A DNA stretch of 64,000 nucleotides from NCBI GenBank assembly GCA_021904315.1, contig CM038908.1, positions 22,650,501 through 22,714,500 of the forward strand, in the 5' to 3' direction. The notes beneath the pieces are model-generated. The model was not told the DNA's origin. It saw nothing but the letters and a program-made list of their open reading frames with translations, and did no database searches. Positions within the stretch are counted from its first letter, which is position 1, and each line of letters starts with the position of its first letter. Shown here in pieces: positions 25,801 to 36,691 of the stretch. The stretch comes from Sphagnum magellanicum (taxonomy: Eukaryota; Streptophyta; Sphagnopsida; Sphagnales; Sphagnaceae). The position numbers and the translations under genes were made by a program.

Positions 25801-28783
25801 CCAGTTAGATGTTCAAAATGAGCTGCAAGGTGGGGAAGTGGATAACCTTGTAAATATGGTTAATCCCAGCATCTTGCAACTGGAACAAAACATATCAGTG
25901 ATTTCACTATCTAGTACAGAATCAGGGACTATGGTCCCTGCTAAATTGGCGATAGGAGTCCAAGAACACCATGCCCAAGCTGAGAGGCATAACAATATTC
26001 CAGCTTTTGCAGAAGAGCAAGTCCACAAGGAGGCTGTACAGATGTACCAAGAACAAAATGCACTGGAACAGGAAGCTTCTCTGTCCAGCATCTTGAAATC
26101 ACCTGTCAGCCTTCCACCTGAGGTCTTAGGATCTTCTCTAGTTAAAGACAATGAAAAGCAGTCTTCACAGCACCTAACTGGAGGTAACAAGCCCTTGTTG
26201 CCACTAACTGACCGTCAAGGTTCACAGGACCATCATCCTTTTGAGAAGATGAAAGAGTATGTGCACGATTTGAGCCATAATTCCTGGGGTAGAGAGGCCC
26301 ACAATCAGGTGCGCCCAGATGAGCAACCACAGGAAAGAGCTGATGGAAGATCTAAAGGGTGTTTGCACCTTGAGGAGACACCAGTCAAGTGCACATCCAT
26401 TAGTCTTGAAAACGGTGCTGCTGCAGTTACTCCTCCACAGCCACTAAAATCCCAGTCTCCAAGTCAACAATCATCTGACTTTATGTTATATAAGCAACCA
26501 GGGTCAATTGCTTCCTCACCTGTATGGACACCAGCCCTTCCACCAGAATGTAAGTCACTGATGGAAATTCAGCAGGAACAGGCTCAGTGCCAAAGAGTGG
26601 AAGAACAAGGTGTTGCAGAAGTTGTTGCCAGCATAATGCCATTGGAAGACTCTGTTGTGAGCTCTGGGACATTGGGTCCATGGGTAGCATCAGTTTGCCC
26701 CCCTCAAGTGAAGTCTTTAAAAGAAATACAGGAAGAGGAGGCTTACAGAGCATCAAGTGTGGGTACGCCTCTAGGGCATATGATGTCTTCTCCTGCAACT
26801 ATGTTTGCTAGTGAAGCAGAGAACAAATCCCAGATTCACACTATCCCGGATTTACATATGGGTGAAGAAGGGAGGCTTTTGCATAATCCAACTGAGGATT
26901 TGTGTGGGAATGATGCAAGCCAGAATCTCTTGGATTCCACATCAAACTTGAGCAGCCAGGCACTTGAGGCAGTAGCAATTCAAACTTCAGTGCAAAAAAC
27001 CACTGATTTGGACAACAAGGACTTTATTGAACCAAAAGAGTCTAGAAGAAAGAAGAAACGAGCTTCTAAGTCAAAGGGTACAACTGCAGCAAGCAAGTCC
27101 TCCACTCCAGAGCCAGCTCCATCTCCTGAGCATGCCTCTTCCAAAAAGAGTTCAGTGCTACACATTGGACCCCAAGCAAGTGCTTCACTCGATGCCCCAA
27201 ATGAATCTGAGCGAGCACCTCCACCAGGACCTTTGTTAGCAGACTTCCTGAACCTGAGAGATGAACCAGTGAGTTCTGTGCCAGTGCTGGCGTGGTCTAT
27301 GGACCCCAGCTGCCAAGGTAAGGCTGCAAAGTCATTGAAAGAGATTCAGGAAGCTGAGAGCCGTAACTCTGAGGAGCAGGAGAGACAGGCCCAAACGATG
27401 CACTCACTGGCAGGTCAACAGCAGCAGCTTCCCACCCCACCAAAGTCATCAACCATTGTAACCAGAACCTCAAGCAGTGTGGGTGCATGGAGTCGGCCAT
27501 CAGGACCTCCTTCCCTCTCTCCATCTCCTCTGGTCTCTCTGCAATCCTTGGGATCCAAAATTCCTGCAAATGCTGCAAATAAATCCTCCTCAAATGTTGG
27601 TGCTTCTGAAGATGATGCTGAGCTCTTCTGGAATTATGGGGAATCTCTGAAGACAAAATCTGGATCTATTAAGCATTCTCCCATGATGTCTGAGGTCCCA
27701 TCTGTGAATCTGATTAAAGGCTCAATTATCAAAGGTGCACAGCCAAAGGTTCTATCATCTCCAGTTCCCATAGCTCAGCAGGCAGCAGCCCACAATCGGG
27801 TGAGCCCTTCAGAATTTCCATCTTTACATGCTTCAACAACTGCAATTACAGTGAAAGCAAATACAACCAAATCCATCCAACACCAGGATACCAGACGTGT
27901 TGAAGGTGATATCTCTGTCACCACACATATCATCCCTCTATTTCACCAATGATGAGAAATTTTTTATGAAAGTTATGTGCCTTCTCTGTATGTTGCTCAT
28001 AATGTCATGTTCCGAAGCTTCGCACGCCAGTGATCAGAGCATTTCCCACTGGTATTCTCTAGTTAATCAGTGAATTGGTTGGGGTGTTGGCTACTGTAGA
28101 TTCCTCAGCATCTCCAGGAGTCCAGTGGAGTACAGTGACAAGTCTGGAGGCCAAAGCCCTTCAGCAGTGGTGTCAGAGCCAAATTAAAAAGTTAAGCGGA
28201 GTTAATGGTATGACATCCAATTCAGAGCCACCAATCATTTTGTGCTGTAGTGTTGTGGCTTGTGTGCTAATAAGCAGGAGAGAATTTTAATGATCAAATG
28301 GTACTCCTGATCTACTCTTCTCTCCCTTTTGGTGAAAGCATTTTTTGTACTTTGCTTGCAGATACTGCAATCATCGACTATTGCATTTCACTTCCTTCCA
28401 GTGGAGAAGCAGGCATGTACCTCTCACAGTACCTGTTAAGCCTGCCAGGAATAAGCAAAGTACAGGTAGAGCTTTTCAAGACTGAGTTTATTCGTCAGAA
28501 GGAGAATCTAGTTATGGTGGCATCTGGAAATCCCTGCTCTTCAAGTGATGATAGGGATGCTATCTTCAGTAGCAATGGGAAGATGGGGAGAAGCAAGGGC
28601 AGTTCTGATTTCAATCCAGAAAAAGTGGACGAATCTTTGGGTGGATCAGACAGCAACAACTTTTTGAAGGGAGGGAAGAAGAAAGGAAAGAAGGGGAAAA
28701 AAGTTGTTGACCCTTCCTTGCTTGGATTCAGCATCACCAGCAACCGGATCATGATGGGTGAAATTCAACACATTGATGATTAA
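19841..28783 (+). CDS. EXA1: GYF-domain translational regulator, EXA1/PSIG1 (GIGYF) type
   Basis: Eleven exons: 19841-19916, 20686-20774, 20904-21971, 22070-22163, 22360-22551, 23172-23383, 23489-24239, 24383-25404, 25571-27905, 28100-28207 and 28362-28783. They total 6369 nt, in phase throughout, and encode 2122 residues. The N-terminus has the family block VPLSPQWLFTKPAE and an Arg/Glu-rich region. An eIF4E-binding-like helix YSRMKILEVYR sits at 361-371. The GYF domain spans about 675-728 (FYKDPQGDIQGPF...WFDAGFFG) and binds proline-rich peptides. A long Gln/Pro-rich middle follows. Three W...KSLxEIQ motifs start near 1487, 1539 and 1743. The C-terminus keeps the lysine-rich GGKKKGKKGKK, DPSLLGFSITSNRIMMGEI block of plant EXA1. 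Family members repress translation with eIF4E-type cap-binding proteins and affect immunity and potexvirus accumulation. Plant homologues I recall are about 1500-1700 residues, so this one is long. Exon 1 is supported by phase and position but is the least certain. Confidence 0.94.
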
Positions 28784-29640
28784 GTGCTGAACAAAGTCAA
28801 TGGGCACTGTGGGAAACAGTATTTTGGTGTGAGCTTGTCATCATTTTGGGTCATAGTGTTTTATTTGTACTGATTCAAGGTTCTTGATCCTTTGGAGTTT
28901 CATCATTTTCACAAGGCCTTCTTAAGGCACATAGAGCTACAAGCAAAAGCTTTGGAGCTTTCTGGACACTTGAAAGAGAGTCCAAGAATGTTACATCAAA
29001 TCAACATTCTCTTCATGTCTGGAAGCTAAGGATTTTTTGAGAGTTCATTCATTGAGCCAGATGGTCATCTCTGGCATTGTGTTATTGTTACTTTCGTGTG
29101 ACAATATGCCCTGGCTTTTCACACTTTTACAAATTACAGATTGTCACGAGCCTTCTTTTGTAGAAGTTTCCAACTGGCTATACTCTTATTAAGCTATTCT
29201 GCTCATGGTCAATGGTCAGAAGTTGCAGAAAGTTGATGTCCGCTCTCAGAATAGTAGGATTCTTAGAGGATTCTTTTATGTTCATCGAGTTCTTGAGTTC
29301 TCAAGTTCAAATTTCTCCACTAATTTTTGTAGTCTTTTGATTCTTGAACTCTTTTTACAAAGATCCAATCCATCAGATCTGAAAGCAAGATTGATCAGTT
29401 CTAATGACTAAACTTTTTTGGATGTTCTTCTGTTAGCTTCAGACATGCCTGATTCTGCCTTCTTGTGTGTGTACGTATTAGAAAGACTTTTGCAGCGGTA
29501 TTACCCTAATCATTCTGTGAGAGGTGAATTTGTACTTCTAATGGCTTCTCTTGAAATTTCTCGGATTTTGCAATATCCCAAAATTGATATAGAATTGGTA
29601 CAAGAAGGTTGGCATTACCTTAGGTCGCTTCTAGGTTGAT
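28784..29640 (+). other. 3' UTR and downstream flank of the GYF gene
   Basis: Balanced-composition sequence continues for several hundred bases after the stop, consistent with a 3' UTR. Plus-strand frames at 29205-29411 and 29418-29639 (68 and 73 codons) show no family resemblance and are probably untranslated. Confidence 0.45.
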
Positions 29641-31599
29641 ATAAGGTTAAGATTGGTATTTTGCTTCAATTCATAACAATTTGGTAAGTTCCTTGCTACT
29701 AGGGGCATGACTAGTGATTAGACCAATGTTGGTTCAAACTTCAAACCAAGAAAAAAAAACAGACAACAATTCAAATAGGAAATGTTCCATGAAGTTCTCA
29801 CCAAAAAAGAAAATTCACACAATTCATTCATTCATTCATTCATTCATGGTAACACCTAGTGAACATTCCTTGAAATGTGAGACCAAGTGAAAACTAGGTA
29901 CGTGGTTCTATAGTCTCTCCTTTGCTTGCAAGGTAAATCTAATGAATAAACAAGTGACTCCTCTCATAATGGCTTTGCCCCCTTTAAATGACATCCATAA
30001 ATATGATAAATCTTTAATATATTAAATTAGAAATACATGGTGAAAGCCCAATTGAATCTTTTTTGCGATTAGGGTTTTTTTTTGGGGGGCGAAATTTTGT
30101 CACTTGGCAACAAATAAAAAGCTTGTGAACTAGCTATAGCAATTTAAAGCACCAAATCTAGAAATTTTGCTAGGATTTGACAAGGAAAAACAATTTATTA
30201 GCCAACCTTATGATTGACAATTTTCATTTGTAGTTGAATGGGTTGAATTCCCTTGGTTGTCCAATGGCAAGTTGCAACTTCCCATCTCTCTCAATTGCAA
30301 GCTCAATCCACTACAAGCCATTGCCATTGTTGATACTGATGCAAGTTCCACTTTCTAACTCACCAACTTCATGGCACTTGGATTTTTGGTACTTGCATGA
30401 TTAATAGGATGAAATTTTGCACATTATCAAGTGGCTTGGAAGTTGGAACTTGTGCACAAGCATGAAGCTTGAAATGAACCAACATTTTGTATTAAGAACT
30501 TGAAGCACGCTTGACTTTCATACAACTTGAACAACAAAATATGCATGATTGTAAAATGTTTATAGACCTAGGTTTCAATGTGCTTTTGTAATTTATTAAT
30601 CGTTTGTTATTACAACTCAACACTACAATTGTTGTTTTGTAAAGGTGTTTGTTTAATTGCTGGAGTCAGAATTTGCAAGTTAAAACTTATAACAAATCAT
30701 AATGGTGTGCCTTGTGACATTGAAATTTTAAATACAAAATGGAGGTTGCATTCGTGAAGTTTTCCTTGAAAGTGAAATTTGTAAACAACTTGCAATTGAA
30801 ATAATAAAAAAGGAACAAATTGTTGTGAAGGCTCAAAATACATTTTTGCATAAGGTTCATTTTCAAGTTTGGTTACTTTTACAAGTTGAAGTGTTTTTAA
30901 CCTTTCTATTCAAAAGTTTGCCACATGTATGCATTTTGGTTTTCTTGGAAGTTATCATGTTTGGTCATTGTAATTTGTGTTGTGTTTTCACATTTGTGTT
31001 TGGTCTTTGATCCTTTTAATGAATGCACATGTAATTTTTTTTATCATTGATCTTGGTAATGAAATTGCTCAAACTTGTTACCTAATTTGTCGATTTGTGT
31101 ATTTTTTTCATTGGTCAAATTGCTTGTAGGAAACTTTAATCCCTTTTCAAACTTGATTCATAAATTTTGATGTTTTTTCAAAGGTTGATTTGCTTACTTG
31201 AGCCTTTGGTCCTTTCTCAAACCCAATTCACCCATTTGTGTGTTTCTTTAAAAGGCCACTTTGTTTGTAGGAAAGTCCAATCCTTGTAATGAGCTAACAT
31301 TTTAGTTTTGTGAAACTAAATTTGTTGATTTGTGTACGGGTGTTGTGTTTGAACTTTATGCCACCCAATTTGTTTTTGTGTGAAATATATTGTTCGTGAT
31401 GGCACCCTTGAAGCCATCAACTAACTTCAAATTATGATTTTCCTTCAACTTTGGCAATGCCTAAAACAACTAATGCAAGCACATAAACATCTACACATTC
31501 ATCATCTACCTTTGCTTGAGAACCCACATATATTGAAGTCCCACTATTTGCAATTGAAAAGGGGAAGGATCGTCTTTTATCTAAGTCCCATCCCTAGTT
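29641..31599. repeat. AT-rich intergenic DNA with degenerate tandem repeats
   Basis: Contains an ATTC microsatellite at 29820-29846. Loosely repeated segments of roughly 90-100 bp lie around 31060-31330, sharing words such as AATTTGTCGATTTGTGTAT and CACCCATTTGTGTGTTTCTT. No gene was recognised. Confidence 0.45.
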
Positions 31600-33800
31600 A
31601 TGTTGGGTGCAAATTTTGATGAAGTTATTCCAAATGAACCATAGAGGAAGAAAGCTTTAAAAAAATTGCTTAGAGGTGAATAGGGCATATTAGAATCAAC
31701 GGGTAGCAAGATTATGTTAATCTAACCCATTTTGTGGCGAGGACGCAAATATTTATGTGGTGAAGTTTATGATTTGTTTGAAAATGGAAGGGAAGGATTA
31801 GTTGTTAATACTAAAACTTGATTCTTTAATCAAACATTCATGCATGAAAAAATGCATTATGACAAGACTTGGGGTTGTTGTTGGTGAATATTTTTTCTAT
31901 CCTACTAATTTACATGTGAAGAATGATAATTTATTTACATCCATGGTATGATAATTTGTTGATGCCCAACTTGTGAATGGGGCAAGGCAAAATGAAAAAA
32001 AAATGCATGCAATTTGTCACATAAATCTTCTTAAACAAGGTTGTTCCATGATGGACTTTGAAGGTTTCAAGGAGTTTTTTCAATTTTTGAAGGTTTAAAA
32101 TTTCCCTTGAAAAAATTAGTCAAACTCCAATAGGTGGTACATGGCAAAGGCTATGCATGGCATTGTTTTAAAAGCTATGAAAATTACTATTTAGAAATTT
32201 GAATTCATTTCAATAACTTGTGATGAAATGACTAGTGTTGTTATCTAAAGCTAGTTGTCCATCCATGATTATGTGACTGACAAATGAAAGAGGATCCTTA
32301 TATATTGATGAACTTGCAACAAAAGGTTGAGAATGGAACCATGTCTAAAAAATTGATGGGAATCATTACGAAGAACAATGTTGATTATGGAGGTTTGACC
32401 AAAGCAAAATGACTAACAAGTTGGCTTGTTTTGGAATTGATGGCATTACATTTTTTTAGTTCAAGCAAAAACTCGTGTCACCATCCAAATTTTGTAAAAA
32501 AATGCCCCATTTGTAATTAGGGTGCATTGCATGGCACACCAAACCAATCTTGTTACAGTCCAAACATTGAGTGAATTGAGTTTGGTGTTAAAAATTGAAT
32601 GTCACTTAACATTTATGTATAACTATAATCCTAAGTGTCCCCTTGAAACTAATAAGTTAGTTGAAATCTTGTAAACCAAAGGTAACAAGACCTTACAACA
32701 CTTTAAAACTTGCTAGATCTTTATGTTATCATCTACCAAAAATGTTTTGCAATATTATAAAACCTTTGTGTGAAAATTGTTGTTGAAATTTCAATTGTTA
32801 AGATCATCAAGCAAAATTATGAACTTTTATGTGATGTAGAGACATTATTGGGTCTTGTTGTGTCTTACCCTTGCTAGAATTGGTGCATGGGCTCTTTAAA
32901 TCTACACAAGGGTGATAAGATTTTATTTGTGATTTTGTGAATGCAATTAAGCTCTGTGGAATAGATTGACATTCCATGTATTGTGCCCTTGAAACTAAAT
33001 TTTCACCCCAACATTTTTGCATTTTCCTTGAACTCATTGACCATGTGCATGATGCCTTATGCTTGGCAAGGACAGAATTGGGATATGTAATTTTGTGCGT
33101 TGCTTTTTTTTGAGGTAAATTGTCTATGTTGCATTGCATAAACCTTAAGATTTGGGTTATGAACATGGTCACCAAAGAAGTTTGGATTGAAATTACAAAT
33201 TTAATGTAAGAGCAATGTTTTGATGTTACAACATGATTTGTTTATAAGTTGGAACATTTTTTGACACAAGAGTTGTTTAATGTAACTTGGGTAATTTACC
33301 CCCAATATTGGCTCGTTCCAAAGGCTGAACTTACTTTTCCAAGGCACATGGCCATACTTCAAACCCATTTTGGCCACTTGAAGGGCTTGGAAACTTCAAG
33401 TATGTTTGTTGGGCCATTGTTGGATCCTACATTAATTTTGGATCAATAATCTTCTTTTTTGAAGTTGACCATACAAAATCAACGAGTGGTTGCCATGGAA
33501 CCTCCTTTTGATTGCAACCCAACAAGTAAACTATGGGAAAAGCTTGGGTCCAACATGATTTAGCCATCGTGTTTTTGAATGGTTTAAATTGGTGAAGTTT
33601 TGCATGGTTATGGTCTTCGTTAATGTCGTCTTGAACTTGACCTTCATCAAGTCCAAGATTTGGAACATAACTTCCCTTTCTTTAAACAATTTTTGCTTGG
33701 AATGAAAACTAATAATGTTATGGGTTGACAACATAGGTTTATAGGGGTTTGCCATCCTATTTTGGTCATACCATTGGGTTTACTCTAGGTTATACAAAAT
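31600..33800 (+). mobile_element. hAT-like (DUF4371/ZMYM-type) transposase fossil
   Basis: Plus-strand fragments fall in the order of the plant hAT-like transposases annotated as DUF4371 or zinc-finger MYM proteins. A CKVC-like segment (FMICLKMEGKD) lies near 31.77 kb. An SMMDFEGFKEFFQFLKV segment lies near 32.05 kb. An SITCDEMTSV segment with LSIHDYVTD lies near 32.21 kb. VHCMAHQTNLVTVQTLSEL lies at about 32.52-32.58 kb, followed by KCPLETNKLVEIL. The C-terminal part with HFGHLKGLE, VGPLLDPTLILDQ and VAMEPPFDCNPTSKLWEKLG lies at 33.35-33.55 kb, and a TFIKSKIWN dimerisation-type block near 33.64 kb. Stop codons and frameshifts interrupt it repeatedly. It is a DNA (cut-and-paste) element with an RNase H-like domain. 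No terminal inverted repeats were found. Family naming is from memory of these conserved blocks. Confidence 0.78.
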
Positions 33801-33979
33801 GCAAATGGAGATGGTAGATGAGGATGGCTTTCCTACTATTAAACCAATTTTGTATGAGTTGTCAAAAAAACTTTATGAACCTTTGGTGGCTTGGTTTTAT
33901 TTATGAATTCCCATTGGGATTAAATCGTGGTCACATTGTTATTATTTTGTAATCTTTTGTGAAGTTTATGTACACATGT

Positions 33980-34079
33980 TCTATTAAAAGAAAATTTGTC
34001 ATTTGCAACCAATTTTTTAGTTGCAAACAATATTTGTTAGTTGCAAAATTGGTTGCAAATGACAATTTTTCTTCTAGTG
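33980..34079. mobile_element. 100-bp foldback element with CACTA-like ends
   Basis: Two arms of about 35 bp form a near-perfect inverted repeat around a short loop. The shared core is GTCATTTGCAACCAATTTT (left) and its reverse complement (right). The right end read inwards on the minus strand starts CACTAGAAGAAAAATTGTC, like the CACTACAAGAAA termini of plant CACTA transposons. The left end is mutated (CTATTAAAAGAAAA). Likely a miniature CACTA derivative. No clear 3-bp target duplication. Confidence 0.55.
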
Positions 34080-34219
34080 TTTTATGACTTGGCTTGGATG
34101 CAAGTAGAACATGGGATGTAGTAGGTAGGATCCTTGTTGGATCTAGGTTTGAATCCCCTTCAAGTTAATGGGATATTTGGATTTATTTTGTTCCAAACAA
34201 AGGAATCTTACACATTTTA

Positions 34220-34570
34220 ATGTGTTGTTCACGGTCTACCATAAGTTCTATATACACATACCTTGATTTTTTTTTGTTGGATTTCTTGCTTCTATATTTG
34301 CCCAAAATGTTGAGTTATAAAATGGGTTATATGGGGTTTTGTTGTTCATATTTGATCATTGAGGTCATTGTGGAAATTGAACTTTTAACATGTTATAAAA
34401 TAATCTTCAATTTATGTTTCATATTTGCCCATTTTAGCATCTTCTAAATTTTGTCCATGCATATTTATGTTGATTCATATTTGCCTACTATTGTCATTCA
34501 TGCATTTGTTTTTTGATTCAAATATGTTATTTTGGCATCTTTTGTTCATGCATAGGTTTTCTTGATTCAA
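34220..34570. repeat. Loose tandem repeats of about 50-60 bp
   Basis: Words such as CATATTTGCCCATTTTAGCATC, GTCATTCATGCATTTGTTTT and GGCATCTTTTGTTCATGCAT recur, pointing to an old, diverged tandem array. No coding content was recognised. Confidence 0.4.
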
Positions 34571-34807
34571 ATCTACTTTATGAGGTAATAAAATCAAAGT
34601 GCATCCAATTGAACTTCTTTGAATAAATATGTGATTTACAACATCTCTTTGAAAAACTAACTATTTAAAGGCCAATGCATGAAGTTGAAGTTCTATTTTC
34701 TATGGGTTCATGGTTTAACACAAACAAAAAACTTGAATTGAGTGTGATGATTTTTATTTAACCATTTTTTTGGGAGCTTCTTTCAACATTTTGTTATTGT
34801 AAATTAG

Positions 34808-35236
34808 TTGTTGAACATCTTTTTTGTGTATATGTTGTGACGATAGTTGTTGTACAAAAGGTTTAATACTGACTTCATGTAAAACCTTTCAATGAAAGTG
34901 GTAAAAATTAGAGTGTTCAAAAATTAACAAAGTGGGTAGTTCATTCTTATTTGTTGAACATCTTTTTTGTGTATATGTTGTGACGATAGTTGTTGTACAA
35001 AAGGTTTAATACTGACTTCATGTAAAACCTTTCAATGAAAGTGGTAAAAATTAGAGTGTTCAAAAATTAACAAAGTGGGTAGTTCATTCTTATTTGTTGA
35101 ACATCTTTTTTGTGTATATGTTGTGACGATAGTTGTTGTACAAAAGGTTTAATACTGACTTCATGTAAAACCTTTCAATGAAAGTGGTAAAAATTAGAGT
35201 GTTCAAAAATTAACAAAGTGGGTAGTTCATTCTTAT
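34808..35236. repeat. Three perfect 143-bp tandem repeats
   Basis: Units at 34808-34950, 34951-35093 and 35094-35236 look identical at every base. Each unit contains a short inverted pair (AAAAGGTTT and AAAACCTTT), so each could form a small hairpin. There is no open reading frame. Perfect identity in otherwise decayed DNA indicates a recent amplification, or an assembly artefact. Confidence 0.92.
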
Positions 35237-36320
35237 TTAAACAAGGAACATGATGTTGAAATTGGTTATTGTATATTTTGATGGGTTTTTGGACAATTTG
35301 ATTTGATGAGGATTGTTAATTATTTGCTAATTTTGTATATGTATATGTTTTGTAGGCCTATTCTAGTTGTGCAACAATTCAACAATTTGAGCACCTTGGA
35401 TTTTTGCTCATTTTTTTTGGATGGTTTCTAATCCCATTTCACAAATTTCCAATTACAGTAATAATGAGTACTTGTTGGACCTTCTTTTCTATTGATTATT
35501 ATTGTAATTTTGTGGCTTATTTTGGAAGTAATTTAGTTTTACAAAAAAAAATTACCATTTTTGTTTTTTTGTTTTTTGTTTTTCTAAAGCTCCATTTAAC
35601 ATAATGACTAAAGACTAAATAATTACATTCAGCAATTATGGATTAAAATCTACCACTTAAGGTTGGCAATTTTGAAACTATAACTGGCAAATGTAGCTAT
35701 TTAATTCTATAAACATTGGGTCACTTCAAAAAGGCAAAAACAAGTCCAAATTGGGATGTAACTTTAGAGGTATCAAATTTTGACCTGGTTGGGAGTTTGA
35801 ATTTGATGGTTTTACAAATGAAAACTTGTAGTTTTTTAGGGTTTAGATTTCAACCCAATCATATCTTTTCCTTTATGAAATACAAATGGGAGCTTGTGGT
35901 TTTAGAGGTATGAATTTTGACATAGTCCATCTAAAAAGATAATCAAAGCTGAAAGGTCATTTTTATGTGGAGGTAGAAGTTAAATTGATGTTTATCATTA
36001 AAATATGGGGGTAAACATTTTTTTTCTATTGTGAAAATGTTGTTTTAACTTTTATAATTTCCTCCCATTTTTTCCTCTACTATTATAATCCCTATGGGTT
36101 GAATATTGTTTTAATATCAATAATAATTATTTTAATAATCAATGACATGCATCCAAAGACAAGGAAAAGCTTGTAACTTTTGCATATGTGATAGGTGAGA
36201 CTAAACCTATGTATTGCATTGTATTTTAATCATGTTCATCACTTGGACCTTGTTTGCATTGGCATATATTTTCACTTTACACTAGTTGAAACCGACTAGT
36301 GCATGGAATTTGTCTAACTA
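35237..36320. other. AT-rich intergenic DNA
   Basis: AT-rich sequence with frames up to 66 codons. ATTTTGACCTGGTTGGGAGT and similar words around 35775-35925 recur loosely (GAGGTATCAAATTTTGAC, then GAGGTATGAATTTTGAC). No gene was recognised. Confidence 0.4.
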
Positions 36321-36321
36321 T

Positions 36322-36691
36322 TTTCTTTTGTCAAAGTAAAATTTCAATGCAATATTTATGAAGGTCAACAAGGCCATTATTAACACGTGCAAAGTGGAGA
36401 CTTATGTCACATTTGGATATGCCTCTAAAATTTTCATGTTCATTAAATCATTGCTTCAATTTATTAGGGACATAACCATGATCATGGGTGTTGTGTTTGT
36501 TGAAAGAATTTTCAAAAGCAAATCATCTAACTAGAAGCAATGGTCACTTTTCCTCTTTGTTTGCCCTCATTGTAGGTACCCCAATTTCAAGAATGTGAAG
36601 GAGTTGATCTACAAACATGAATATGGCAAGTTTAACAAGGCTTGCATTCCATTGATTGTTAATTCCATAATTGAAGAAGTAAATGATTTTG
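36322..36691 (+). pseudogene. RPL7: Ribosomal protein L7 (uL30) pseudogene fragment with retained intron
   Basis: Two segments match plant 60S L7. At 36340-36415 the frame reads NFNAIFMKVNKAIINTCKV and then ETYVTFG. At 36576-36691 it reads YPNFKNVKELIYKHEYGKFN and then KACIPLIVNSIIEE. In the family these are contiguous (KVNKAT...VEPYVTYGYPNLKSVxELIYKRG). The 160-bp gap ends in a good acceptor (CCCTCATTGTAG), but the donor is ATATGC where GTATGC is expected. A TAA replaces the usual Gln codon just upstream, at 36337-36339. The copy keeps its intron and so arose by DNA duplication, not by retroposition. The rest of L7 is absent. It is presumably dead. Confidence 0.8.

Noticed and set aside
29418-29639. 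73-codon frame downstream of the GYF gene
   Set aside because: No motif, no spliced partner and no conserved family. Most likely 3' flanking sequence.
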